From Schistosoma mansoni (taxonomy: Eukaryota > Platyhelminthes > Trematoda > Strigeidida > Schistosomatidae), in the NCBI RefSeq assembly GCF_000237925.1, contig NC_031496.1, positions 8,595,711-8,659,710 on the forward strand: a stretch of 64,000 nucleotides of DNA. Direction: 5' to 3'. The position numbers were made by a program, and so were the translations under genes. Below, one piece after another: positions 24,301 to 37,800 of the stretch. The notes below the pieces were generated by a model. It was given only the letters and a program-made list of their open reading frames with translations. It was not told the DNA's origin and did not search any database. Each line of letters starts with the position of its first letter. The stretch's first letter is position 1.

Positions 24301-24998
24301 AGAACAAAGACAACTTGGCTTTCAACTTTATCTATTTCTAAGCATAAAAACAATTAGATTAGTACAATAATTAAAGAATTACAGTCGTTAGGTGAAACGC
24401 ACAAACATACCGATCAGTATTGCGTGTCTTACCGAAATGAATAAAAATATGAGTTACACTAATATAAAGGGATAATAATGTCTTTCAATCAGTAGGTCAC
24501 ATGTAACAGGGATAGATCACAGACACATCATACCGGATTAAGGCGATGGGAGCCTGAGCTACGATTTGATTGGTTAGTTATGGACATAACTAACAACTTA
24601 GTTCTCAATTAATTCATTTTCCCTTTGTGAGTGAGTATGCACAGGACGAAAATAGGTTTATCAGGCAGCCCAAAGTAGTCTAACAAGGTGATTCCACCTA
24701 CGGTTACCATATTGATCCAAGTGACAAACTAGACAGGAGAGTTCGTTCAACAATGGCTGTTGTGATCCAGTACAAATGGATACGGAAGCCCGTTAAGCTG
24801 AAGATTTTCCTATTCTATCCAAAACCATTTGTTATCTAACATCTAAAAGCAAGAACTAAGCTCGTCACAATAAAGGATAACAAATACATCATCTTTCACA
24901 TCCAGTCACAAGTATTTAGAACATTTTTTTAGAGGACTACAATGTTTAATTGAAACACTCTGTAAATATATTATGGTTCACCAGACTCTTTATTTCAG
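21398..24998. other. Spacer, no convincing gene
   Basis: Frames at 22300-22521 (plus), 23943-24140 (plus) and 23195-23502 (minus) were inspected and none supports a gene model. The 23943 frame contains a Leu-rich stretch ending ADVNPEN that faintly recalls the 2A/leader of some LINE ORFs, so part of this stretch may be retroelement debris. Confidence 0.35.
24985..24998 (+). promoter_or_regulatory. 3' splice acceptor upstream of NDUFAF4 (cis or spliced-leader)
   Basis: CTCTTTATTTCAG ends at 24998, 63 nt before the NDUFAF4 ATG, with no upstream coding exon recognised. It could accept a 5' UTR exon or a spliced leader. The sequence alone does not decide between them. Confidence 0.5.
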
Positions 24999-25061
24999 TT
25001 GCTAAAAATAATATTGTATGTTGTATGGCCTTCTGCGCTAATTAAATTATACTCAACCAAA

Positions 25062-25783
25062 ATGGGAAAAGTAATGTCGTCGGCCCGTCGGCTTATATTA
25101 AATTTTAACGTCGAAGACAGAGCTATGAAACATCTGGAGGTGAACAAAAATGTTTTCAAAGCTCCTCCTAAGCATTCGGGAACCATTCCAATAGTAGACG
25201 AACGATATGAGAAACTATCAGCTCATAATCCAGAATTGGATAAAAATGTTGACTCTTTAGGGATAGTAGCAAAGTCCTTAAATAAAGGCATATTACCCGA
25301 AGGCACGGAATACGTTAGCAAAACAACGCGCAAGCTTCCGCAGGTTTGTACTTTAATAGTATTATTATATTAGACGTTAGAAGTATGATAGTATCTCCCC
25401 TTATCCTCCACCCAGTGAAGACTTTGGTTTCGTTGTTCCAGAGTCGGTTCCAGAAGGAAGACTAACAATGCGTCAAGCCATCAAACTTATATCGACTCAT
25501 CAGAAAAGCGTTACAGATGTTGATAGTTTAAGTGAATCGTTTAGCCTTGACAAAGAGAAAGTAAACACCTTCACCATAATATATTTTATAGACTAAACAA
25601 ATCCTTGACTATTTTTCCCTGTTTGAAGTCCCCGCTAAAGGTATTTGGACCCCTCCTATGCAACAGTCCGAACAGAAGTTGTTAGACGAGGCTGTATCGG
25701 ACGAGCAGAATGACGTGGAGAATTTGGGAGGAAATGAATATATTCAGCGAAAGATAGTGTTAAAGCAGTTGAATACAAAATAA
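25062..25783 (+). CDS. NDUFAF4: NDUFAF4-like complex I assembly factor, 3 exons, 217 aa
   Basis: A mitochondrial inner-membrane-associated factor needed for early assembly of NADH dehydrogenase (complex I). Exons are 25062-25343, 25381-25560 and 25592-25783; the introns are only 37 and 31 bp, with GT/AG ends and phase 0 throughout. The N-terminus MGKVMSSARRLILNFNVEDR matches the human MGALVIRGIRNFNLENR start, including the myristoylatable Gly2. The middle PEGRLTMRQAIKLI corresponds to the human PKGKISIVEALTLL segment, and ILDYFSLFEV to LLKYFVTFEV. The ATG at 25062 was chosen over the upstream frame opening at 24999 because the family begins exactly there and a splice acceptor ends at 24998. 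Length (217) is somewhat above the human 175. A poly(A) signal AATAAA lies at 25806. The next gene starts 99 bp downstream. Confidence 0.85.
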
Positions 25784-25882
25784 CTGAACCGCTTTTTTCC
25801 CTTTAAATAAATAGTGAATACATACTTGCGTGCTGACTTTCACTACCATTCATGATTATAAACCTTTTGTTTCTTCACAGGA
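25784..25882 (+). promoter_or_regulatory. Intercistronic region with poly(A) signal and trans-splice acceptor candidate
   Basis: Only 99 bp separate the NDUFAF4 stop from the release-factor ATG. AATAAA at 25806-25811 can end the first mRNA. The tract TTTTGTTTCTTCACAG ending at 25880 is a strong 3' splice site with only GA between it and the ATG at 25883. No upstream exon of the second gene is needed. This matches the arrangement of spliced-leader-resolved polycistrons known in flatworms. It is an inference until an SL-bearing cDNA is seen. Confidence 0.6.
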
Positions 25883-28800
25883 ATGCTTGCTCTAAAATCT
25901 TATTGTCGTATTTATCGGCTTTGTGGTGTACCTCGTTTCCTTACACCTATTTCTCGTTCGTGTGCTGTCAAATTATCATGGTTGCCTGAAGATCTTAGAG
26001 AACATTTTGATGCTTTCAAGAAAAATATAATATCCGAGTATGAAAACGTCACTAAACTCATGACATCTGGGGCAAAAGAATGTGACCTGTAAGTTAAGAA
26101 ATGCATCACTCTTAAAGTCTGATCAGTTGTATAAAACTGTGACTGTTAATTAGACGTTTTGTTGTTTTGCAATGCAGATAACTAGCCGTCATCAAGTCGC
26201 CGATACTAACACCACTAAACAGTGTTTAGGTAACTGCTTAGGTCCTATATCTTACCAGTGAGCGTATATGTAGTCTGAAAACAACTAACCTTAGTGTTTT
26301 AACTGGTTGGAAAACATTATTTATCGGGTTATGTTGTTTAAAATGAAGTTAGTATGGTTTGTGTACACGATTTTTCAAGTCATCTATATCAGTCATTCCT
26401 ACATTTGCTACATTGTTTTAGTTAATTTGAAAGCAAGATATTGAGAAGACGTGATGTCAACCATTGAATTTGTAAATCGTTAGTTTGTTTCGTACAAAAG
26501 ATGAAAGCTTGTCAGTCTTATGATTCAGAATGAAGCATGCCTCAATAGTATATTTGTTTCTTTACTTTGCTGAAAGTTCATAAGGTTAATATTTCTCGTC
26601 GATTTTGTAATTTATCCTCTATATTCGTCTTCATATGGTTTTATTTTTCGATTGAAATAACCCAGCAAACTGTTATGTCGGCTTACTTACATCAATACTC
26701 GTGAGATTGAAGGTTTTATATGGCAAATTCTATTCACGAGGATTGTCTATGATTTCTATGATGAATTATCTGTGACTCACTTTTTAACCTTTTAAGGATA
26801 TGTCTACTGATTGAAACCACACTAACCAACAACCGTAATTTTAGGAAAGAAGCCTACGATATTTTAAACCCATATTTGAATCATTCCAAATGTGAGGTAT
26901 ATAAATTTCCCAGTTGAGTCTTACTAAGTGTATATTACTGGGGGTTAGATTATTTGTCGTGTAAAGATAACTGACGTAATTTACCAGTTCAAATGAACCC
27001 ATCTATTACTGTTTTATTCATTTCATTCCTACTTCCAACTTATCATTATGGCCCTTTCTTATTTTTAATACTATTACTACTGTTTCCACTACTATTATTC
27101 TTTACTGTTTTCATTTCTGACTGTAATACTTTAACTAAAGGGAACTTCGAGTGGTTTGCTGAACCACATGATGGATATTTTACTTAGTGCTATGCTTCCT
27201 TCAATTCATAACATGGAAACTTGATCTGGATGTCAGTTAACACGATTTTAGTTCCAAACGTAGCTACACTTAGTTGAATATAAAATAATGAATTGGCTAT
27301 AGTATAGATTTACCTACAAGAAAATACAGTGTATTTTGTATACTATCGGTATAAAATAAACATAAGGTGTTAATGTGGGTAGAAAGTAACTTTCTTTTCT
27401 GACTTAAAACATTTTAACCGCTTTGTAGGTATAAGATTCCGTCGTTCAATTAGCATCTGTAGATCCACTTTTTTTTAACTAGTCATAATATACTTATTAT
27501 TGTCGACCATTCATTGAGTACATCAGATATAATATTCTCCTATGGTTCTTATCACAATTAAATAGCTTGAAAAAGCTGTAAATTGCAGATAACGCCAAGC
27601 AATAGTTTATAATTTGTGACTTCGTAACAATCTAACCTGTCTCACAAACTGTAACCTTCAGCCCTTGTATTCATCGTCAAAGAAATCACGGTTAGCCCAC
27701 TGGTTTATAATCTATGGGTCTATGTTTACCATTTTTAATTAGTTTGTGTTTTCAGCTAAATGTTTAAGGTGGTTACTGCTTAAGAATTCACGAAAGTAAT
27801 GTAAAAACCCGTTGATAATCTCTTATTTCCATAAGTTCATCGAGTAATATAATTGTCCGAGTCATTAGGTTCATCATACATAATATTTTCTGTATGTTTC
27901 CATGTCGATGATTGTACACGTAACTTGCATTGATCTTTTTTCAGTCTTCCTTTATCTGAATGTTGGAAGAATTTGAGACCAATAGTAGATGTGATTGAAG
28001 AATTGGATATATTACTTGAAGCTGATAAAGAAGTAGACCAATTAGTAACAGGTGATGCATCGTTCTGTTTTTGTCATGAATCATCTCATAAAATACAATA
28101 TCACAATATTTTGATACCAACACATTCATATTCTAAGTTTTTTTAGACACTTGGTTGGTATTACTAACCTTCACTCCTAAAGTGTGTTTCTTGCTCAAGT
28201 GCTTAGTGGATAAACTAATTAAATTAACTTTAAAATTGTTCAGTCAGGAGTTATTCCAGTGTTTTCCTGTTCATAAAATTTAGTATACTAACAATGCACA
28301 AAGTAGGGGTTTTATTACAATACCGTCAGTCTTCATGTGCCCTTAATATCGTTTATGTATAATTCGTTGGATAAAAATCTGATTGTTCAGAATCATCTGA
28401 ATTTGAACTAGAAAGGTTATTTACTAATCATCGTGACTAATACTCAAGCATTTATGTTGACTGTCTGCTTATATTATCGTTAGTATTAGCGATTCTGTAA
28501 AGCATCGCACTGAAGAATAGATACATTGAAACAAGCACTAAAACCCCATACCTCTTATCGATTTAAATGGAAAAGTCAAACACAAAACAGCGTGAACGTA
28601 GCTTGTGATTTCACTAAAATGATTTCTACAACAATAATCCTATTGACATTAAAACTTGTTTCTTATTCAACTTAGTCATGGACATCCTTTTTGAGATAAC
28701 ACTCATCGCCTGGTGTTTCAGGAATCTATCTTTTACCATGGAATCTTCTTACTTATTTAGAAAACTCAGATGGTATTGTTCTGTTTGGTGACGACGCTGA

Positions 28801-31800
28801 CAAGATGAAGTCTTATGACTGAAGCAATGTAAACATATTTAGGATCCATTCTTCTCTATCAAAATGTATAATTTTGCTTCATGACTAATCTGTGTCAACT
28901 CTTGAATTAAGGGTCAGGAGTGATATGGTTGAGTGTATTAATCAATTCATCTTATTTTGCAAGTCTCATCAGCCCTAATGGGTTGGTTTTTGGTGAAATA
29001 TCGGCATAAATCTTCAAAGTTCGGTTGGTTTTTGTCAACCTGAGTCACTCGTGGCGTAGGTGAGATATCCGCTCGTCAACTAAAGAGCGATTTTATTGTG
29101 GAAAAGCTCGCTCTACTCTACTTTATGAGTGTAAAACGTAGCCTTTGAAAATGAATAAGTGCAGACTTTGTGATTGGGGTCCGCGAGATTATCACGACCA
29201 GTGATTTGAGACTGGATAAAATGGCTCAAAATCGTTCGCAATGCGCAAGTGCATTCTCTTGTCTTCTTATAAATCTCAATTTTATAAACTTCCCATAATT
29301 TTATTTTACTGACTCATATTTTCTCGAGTTATATCTTCTATGCCTAGTCTTTTCTATCGCCGCTGATATTGTCACTACCTTCACTACTCGGGGTTTGCCC
29401 TGACAATCTCATCTCTTCGTACTAATGGGGTATGGCAACTTGAACTGACGTACGTAGGTCCCACGTGTTCCGTCGATTTTGACTGACTGGTCGACTAAAA
29501 GCCTCTTATCTAGTTAAGGATATCGTTGAGAAAAGTAAGGGAATCGTTTCTCTAACCGTATGGATATCTTTTTATGTATCATAACCGCTTTTCTCCTTAT
29601 TCAATATTTACTGGAACCAATAATTAGACATTGTCGGTACTGATACTGAGGATGATGTCAATGATTTAAAAGCGATTGCTGAGTTGGAACGTAAACAAAG
29701 AAATGTTCAGCGTGAAGCGTTGGAAAAAAAGGTATCACATTCTTTACCTCTTTAATGTAGAAAAATATTAAGTATTTCATTGGTTCATTTGTTGTGATAT
29801 TATTCGTCATACAGTACAAAGTTACTGTAGCTAAACAACCATTGAAAACCTGGACGGCTATTTCTTCTTAGTATGAGACTCTCCAATAGTGCACATGTAC
29901 GACCCCTGATGGGATCGAGTTTTGGACCCTCTGGCATTGCGGCGACTGTTCATGCTTGATACAGCTGAATAGGAATCCGATGGTTTACATTTCTCACTCC
30001 AATAATTTCACGATATCATACGTCCAATACTTCCCAATTTTCGCCAGTTATCTAAATATAGTCAGTCTATCATATAGACGATAAAATTCAACAATTTCGA
30101 TTCACCTATTGTACTCATATAATATTTAACTATTATTTATCAGTTACATTTATCCTTTTTCTTCATATTTGTGTGTCACTTCGTGATTCTAATTTCATAT
30201 TTCTTCGGGCATATTAATCTATTCTGTCGGGATCACATAGTATTTTCACAATATAACTGATAAGATCTGTGTTTGTAATTAGCTGATCATCACATATCTA
30301 GTTGGACATTTCAGTTCTGTCTTAACCCAATTCTATAAATTTCATCACTATTCTGAAAACAGATGTGCATGTAAAAGACTTCTAACCTTAATATTCACTC
30401 TAATAAAATCAAATGTGAGAAAAAGAGTAACAGCCTTTGAAATATTTCACCAGAATTATCATTCGATATTATCAGTATTAAAACCTTACATTCAGTATGT
30501 TTGACTGGATTCAAAGTGAAGTTAATCTTTTTGTTGAACAATCAAGAGTAATCGATTTAATAAGTGTTGTATTTTATTGTTAAAGACTTATTCATTAGGT
30601 TACATATCTCAGAAAGAAAATATCTGATTTAATTTGTATTTTTAGAGTATCATAAAATTAGTATTGTGTAGGACTAAGTATCCTGATTATAATTCGTATG
30701 TAAAAATCAACTTTGATTTATTGAGAAAAATGCTTTTATATCAATACTAATCCTACGTCGAATAACGTTAGTCCTAACTGTTTTCCCGTAATTCGTATCG
30801 TAGTACTTGAAGGATGATCAACTGTCTTATTCACTTTACGTAGTGTGTAATCTTCATAAATGTTGCTGGTAAGGATGACTTTTATAACATTAAAAACACA
30901 AAATAAGTACATTGGACTTAATTTTATTAACGGACTTGAGTAATTCTATTTATGAATCATAAAACATTAAGGCGAGACTAAAAGAAAATAGACCCTGAAA
31001 TCTTAAAAGGATGAATTGTGTCTCAACACGTGTTGACCACTGACAACCAGTTGGATGCAACTGTTGTAATCCTTTGATTGTCCTCTGGATGATGGTGGAC
31101 ATTTGCGACTTTAATTGTATCTTTACAGTTTTATTGTCTTTAGAGCTTAAACTCTTACTCAACATGTTATCGATATTATTCTACGTGTAGTATTTATTTG
31201 TATATTCTGAAGATACAGCGATGCTCATGTAGTGGTGGTTGTTTTCTTCCTTAATTTTGTGCTTAAGAAATTTTAAATTTCAATAGGGAATTGAAATGTT
31301 TTAAAAATTGTTGGACCTGAGCCTATAAAAATGCAGCATTTAATAATAATCAATGAACAGCACATTATGATTTCTTAGCAACTTGTTGACAGTTGAATTT
31401 GAGTTACAAATCTAACTTTTTAGCTCCTTAGTTTGCTACTTCCAATTGATGAACGTGATCTCAATTCAGCTGTAATAATGGAACTATTCGCTGGGGCTGG
31501 CGGTAAAGAAGCTGGTTTATTTGCTCATGATTTAATGAATATGTATCATGCTTTTGCCGTACAACAAAATTGGTCTTTTACTGTTTTACACAAAACTGTA
31601 ATGTCAAATGAAGAATGTGCTCCATCCCATAATGAAACTTCACTTTCGTATGTTCGTGTTGAAATCGAAGGTGAACCAACTACAGAAGCCGGTGTAATGT
31701 CACTTGGTGCTTATGGTCAGTTAAAATGGGAGGCTGGCGTTCACCGTGTTCAACGTGTTCCTGTTACTAGTAGTCAGAATAAGATTCATACTAGTACAGT

Positions 31801-34800
31801 AGCAGTATCGATACAACCTAAGTATGAAGATGTAAGTATTTTAAAACGAAAGACTTTATATTCTCCGATCTCACTTGTTGATTATCGCGTATTTAAATCT
31901 ATGAGCTAGTTTCATTTTAAATAATAATAACTTTGTTTAATACTGATGTAAAACGAAGTTCCGTTTTCGATGCTGTGATCCTAATTAGCTTGAGTAGGGA
32001 CCACAGGAATCCTATTTGCCACATTCTTCCATGAAATAATATGATCACTTCACACTATATTATGCCGGCTGGAATACACAAAAGCATAATGTCAAAATTT
32101 CATCTCCGTTCTCAAAATAAACAACTGAATGATGGACCTCACTAAGTCAAGTGCATGTGTCCCCTTCCTAGTTATTTATGAAGATAAATTAAATGACACT
32201 ACACCTCATCCGTGCTTCAGTGTTTATACCTGCAAACGTAAATTTGACTTGAAAAATCAAAACAGGAAATACCAACGAATTTCAGGGAGCTTTAAACTTA
32301 GCTATCTCTAAGGATGTAGATACAGACCTAATCCACTTCTCAATAGTGTAAAGTTCATGTACGTGTTGACGAAGTTATTCATGTATACTGGCTAATCACT
32401 TAGTATTTGACCATTGTCATGTTTATATCATTATTATTAGAGGTTTTCGTTATCACATTATTGACAATCAGGACTAGATTTTATCAGTCTTTTTCGACAT
32501 ACATGGACCCTGTGCGGATCGTTCCAATAGTTTCATTATGACACACTACTTTGAATAAATGTATTATGCCTAACAGAACTCTCATTTCATCCTGTTTGGT
32601 ACTCTTTATGTTTGACTAGTCTTTAGTGATGGTGACACCCTACCGACCTCATAGGAGATCAGTCAATACGACACCGTCTCTGACTGATGCTCCCGTTGAT
32701 ACTGGTTCGAATTTACCAGGAAGCATCAGTCCCCTCAACATGAGAGATGGGCATTACCAGAGAGTATCAGCTAACATGAAACTTAGGTTCCATGTGTTAT
32801 ATTCTACCGCCAATCAATACACACAGACGAAATTAAAAAATCAATACGCAGCAAGAATGAAGATTGATACTTTATGCTTGATGGTTGGAGCTATACTATC
32901 TCCGAACGAAGGGGAAGAACATAAGACCAATAATCACCAATCAAGGATCGTTATTACATTTCGGACATTCGTTCATATACATGCAAGACCAGACCACGCA
33001 GCAGAGCAATGGAGTGACAGTATTAACACGGAACAGCAACATTAATGATGAGAAAGACAGAGTACTGTGTACATAAATAATCGGTTATAATTTATGACCG
33101 GAAAATGCTCTAAAAGCAATTTACGATTCAGATAAAAGCTTGGAACTGGGGTAATAAAGGTTTTACTTGTAGAGAAACCTGATCGCTCTTCTTGTAAGTA
33201 TGCAGTACAACTGAAAATAACGTAGTAACTAATTGAAATATGTTGAAGTAGTGTAATAGTGTTGCGCTTTGAAAAAACAAAACACATCGAAAAAATCAGC
33301 TAGTAGGATAGATTTTCATCAGAATTATATAAAAGACATGAGATTTGCATAACCAATGAACTGAAAAATTAAATGTTCAGTTTTTTCGCATTCAAAGTTT
33401 GAAGAAAAGGTTTATATCTACCCCACTCTGAGCTATTTTACCTCAGTAGACGTAAAGTGAGTGATACAATTCCCTGTCTAAATTTTCTCGTCAGTTATTG
33501 GCTTCACAGAGTGGAACATCTTGTCTCTGTTCTGCACCTTTTTTTCTAAGTCTGTCCCAGTTTTGTATTGAATATAACTTGTAAACATTTATACAAGCGA
33601 CATTTTGCGCATGTCTCACTCGATCTAAGTTCACAGTTTAAATTAATCAGTATCTTTTTCTTAAGGTTCTTTCTTTACTCACCGCACTGCTTATTTGTTA
33701 ATAATGCCATTCAAGAAGGATTTTCGAAAAATCCTTATAACTGTGTGGATCCACATTTCAATTAAAGATTCGTACCTTTACTAATACTCTATATGAGATT
33801 TAATGAAGTTTTAAATAAAAAAAGACTGGTTCAGCGAAGAGTTCTCTTTTCGGCGAATTCATTTCCAAAGCTGTACAATCGCAAATATATATGCTTATTT
33901 TTTCAGGATGATAATAATTACAATAGTAATGATAATAAACTTTGTTAGACATGGTGATAGGTAGAATAAACAAAGGTATGAAAAGAATCTTTTTCCATAA
34001 ACAGGGAAACTAATAATCGTTTGATTGTTAATGGCTTAAATATTCATCAAAAGATAGATAGGGATATTATCACCAGGAAGTGATCGCTCAGCATGGTAAG
34101 ATGAAATGCTGAAATTGAGATTAAATGTAATCAGGCGGATCATAGAAACAGAAATAAACCAGTTGAGGGTAGAAGATTTAAGGAGAAGATGGAAGGGGAA
34201 GCAGATGGCTATAAAGGAAGAATAGTATGAAGAAAAAGAAAAAAATTATAAGACATCAACACCATGGTATAAGAAGTTATACCGATCTCTTCTGGACATA
34301 CAAGTCTGGTCTTCCTAGATGTATGGCTATTGCTTCGGCAATGCTAAGAAGATGCAATATAATTGTCTTTGGAAGACTTCTACTTATTTTGTAGATGGCT
34401 TTGAACTCAGAGTCTGTCTTGACTGAGTGACCTGTGTGCACAAGGTGTTCGATTATTGAACTTCTTATTGAGACGTTTCCTCCTCTTCTTAGCCACGCCG
34501 GATAATGTTCTTGGATTCTTTTGGATAAAGTACGCATAGAACGACCTATATACCTGGCTCCACATGAGTAGGTAAATTGGTAAATGTACATTGAGTTGGT
34601 CACATGAGATAGTTTATCCTTAAGATTATCGGTGAACAATGACCTACTGGAGATTATTCGCAACGTTTCTGCAAAGAACTTTCTTTTCAAAGAATCAGAA
34701 ATTCTCCCCTTAAAGACGTATGTGGCTCTGTCACCCTTAAAGTCGATGTTCATGTATAGTGTTTTCTTTTCGACTGAAGTTGTTTGTGTTGTCGGCGGTT

Positions 34801-37800
34801 TCGGTTTTATGTTCTTATCAATGAATATCGAAGGATACCCGTTTTTGACAAGTATCTCCTCCAAGAGGTCCAGTTCGTCATCTATGACCTCGGGACTACA
34901 AATCCTATGTATTCGCGTAGCAGGTGATATTATTAAGTTTCTCTTTCGACTAATGGGGACCCAGCTGTAAGAACTTGATAGTTGACCATTCCACATGGGT
35001 TTCCTGTAAATAGATCCTCTTACAGTTCCGTCTTGTTTTCTTGTCATTTCCACATCAAGAAAGCGGATATTTTGTTTGTTTTCAACTTCAAACTATCTGA
35101 GTGTAGTTGAATCCTTTTTATGGATAGTAATGTTCATCATATTTTTCTCGAAAGGTTGATGTCGATATTCCTGATAATGACTTAAAATGGGAATTCCATC
35201 GTCCAACAGGTCCTGGCGGTCAAAATGTGAACAAGTCGACTAGTGCAGTTCGCCTGACACATTTGCCAACTGGTATAGTCATTTCATGTCAACGTGAACG
35301 TTATCAACATGTAAACAAAATTCTTGCATTAGACATGCTCAAAGAAAGGTTAGTTTGTTTAATAAAAACGTATCTCATAGTTTACATCATGAATTGATTT
35401 TGATGAGACAACCATTAAAAACAAAGAAGCACAAAGAAGCTATTTCGTCCTAGTATGGGGCTTTTTAGTAGAATACATATACAACCGTACTTGAATTCGA
35501 ACCCCGAGCCCCCAGGTCTTGCAGCGAACACTTCACCTTTAGACCACTGAGCCAACATGTAATGGTTTACATGTCTAACTCCAATAAATTCACGTTATTA
35601 CGGCCTCAAACCTGATACAATGGAATTTCTTAGCGGGACGAAATAGCTATCTAGTGCTTCTTGTTTTTCATTCGTTGTGTAAATAAAATCAATTTGTAAA
35701 ATCAACTATAAAATGACTTCTTATTTATTCAATATAAATAAAGAAATAACAAATCATCTGTGATATGTATATTTCTTATTTCATTGTGGTTAGTAGCTCT
35801 TCTCATTTATTTATTAAACACATAAATATTGGTACAAAGGAGCACCAGATATATATGCGCCACACAAATCTCGTTTGATTTGTGTGAGGGCTGTGATACT
35901 TCCCGGGTGCCCAAACCGAAGCAGGTGGTTTTCTTAGGGGGCCACATTCGGAGCCTTTGACCTAAAGATCCGATCCACAAGGCAGTAAAGCATCATAAGG
36001 AGATGCAATTTCCTATTTTCATGGTTAAACATCTTTTATTGAGTTCAGTCAGCTGAAATTTCATCTACTGTTGTTAAAACATAACAGCTGGGGAAATTGT
36101 TTATTTTTTGTTGAGTCTGATAGCGATTATAATAGTATAACATCATTAAATTTATGATTATTACACCCAACACTAATTGTAAATAATCCTAATATTACTT
36201 CTCACTTATTTTGCCCAAAAAGCATCTTCATTACGTGTGTTACACTCGTTTGGTTTTTATGTTTTGAACAACACACATACTTCAATTTATGAGGATCCAA
36301 CTGTTTTCAGTTGACACTATTAATTCATTCTTTCGAATTAGCTTTCAATTACCATAATCATCTCTTTTTATGTTTGTGTCTAGTATCTGTATTGATTGAA
36401 TCGTACTGATCAATTTGAACGACTCTGAACTACACGTATATGTTATGCGATCGAATGTTTCTACTCACAATCGACAGTTCATTACTGTGTACAGACCCTA
36501 ATAATTCAAATAGGATAGCTTTAATAAATTTTCTTGTTTACTAATGAATAAGCATATTTCCGTCAGTTATAGAAAGGAAAACAATTTTTGGAAAATGTTT
36601 CATCTTAACTTAAGCTAAATAATTACTGTTTATCATAATATGCTAGGATTATCACACTGGCATTCAGGGATTGATTATAGGCCTTAGTATACTGTCCATC
36701 TATTCTGCTTCTACTACAACTTATATAACATGTGTAAATAGTTCTTAACAGATATATGTAGTCTATGTACCATTCACCGCATTCTACTTACCTACCTTTC
36801 TACACCCGCTTGTAGAATTATTTATTTCGTTACCTCACTTCCATTTGATCATGTTTTGAAGGAAGTAGTTATTAGAATTCCTTATTATTAGGCCTCATAC
36901 AATACGTTTATATCGACATGTAAATCTGCACTCGATTACACAGTTCAGTGAATATTATTATTACCAACATCGTACTACTTATCTCGTGGTGGTCATGGGC
37001 TATATTGTTTTAGTAATTTTATAGTTAAATTCATGAGTCGATTAAAGCTAGACCACCATGAAAAACCTGGAAGCACTAATTTACATGTTCTCGAATAATT
37101 TCTTTGACGCCTAATCTTTTCAATCACCACTGATACTGTTACTACCTCTACTATACTGGGATTTTTCCTGACAATTTCATCTCTCTGTGCTAATAGGCAT
37201 GAAAGTTTGGACCGATATACTTAAGTACAGGTTCCATGTTGTGGCTGACTGACTACGTAGTATCACAAGCCCTCGTATGAATAGTTCAATTTAAAACAGT
37301 ATACAGATTTGTACTTCATGCATTAGTATCACTATTATATCTTATTGAGCAATTTTGGGCAAATATTTCTGAAGTAAACCCAATGAAATAATCTCCTTTA
37401 TTCCTTATTTTCAGAATTACCTTTCTTGTTAACCATTTCTTTTATCTAGCCTTATTAAGGGAACGCACCATACTAGATCGATGAATCTTTATGAAAAATG
37501 ACCATAAATATATAGTTGGGAAAAAATTCTTCCGGTTTCTGATCTTTTTTCAGTATAATCTATTGTGATTGTTATTAGTGTTACTGCGAATATAAAATCA
37601 AAGTCATACTTCCGTTTTGAAGTAACTGATGTTGATGATAATGCTCAAGAGTAAACAATGTAAGCTCATCGGATGCAATATCATCAAAAATATTTACCTC
37701 AATTGGAAATCTTCTTGATCATTATATATTTATTTGCCGTTGTTGTTTGAATGGTTCCGAGGTAATTTTTTCCCATTTGAGAACTTTGTTTCATAATCAC

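Noticed and set aside
32626-33045. 139-codon plus frame as a host gene or extra exon
   Set aside because: No domain, no matching splice phase to the release factor and a repeat-like context.
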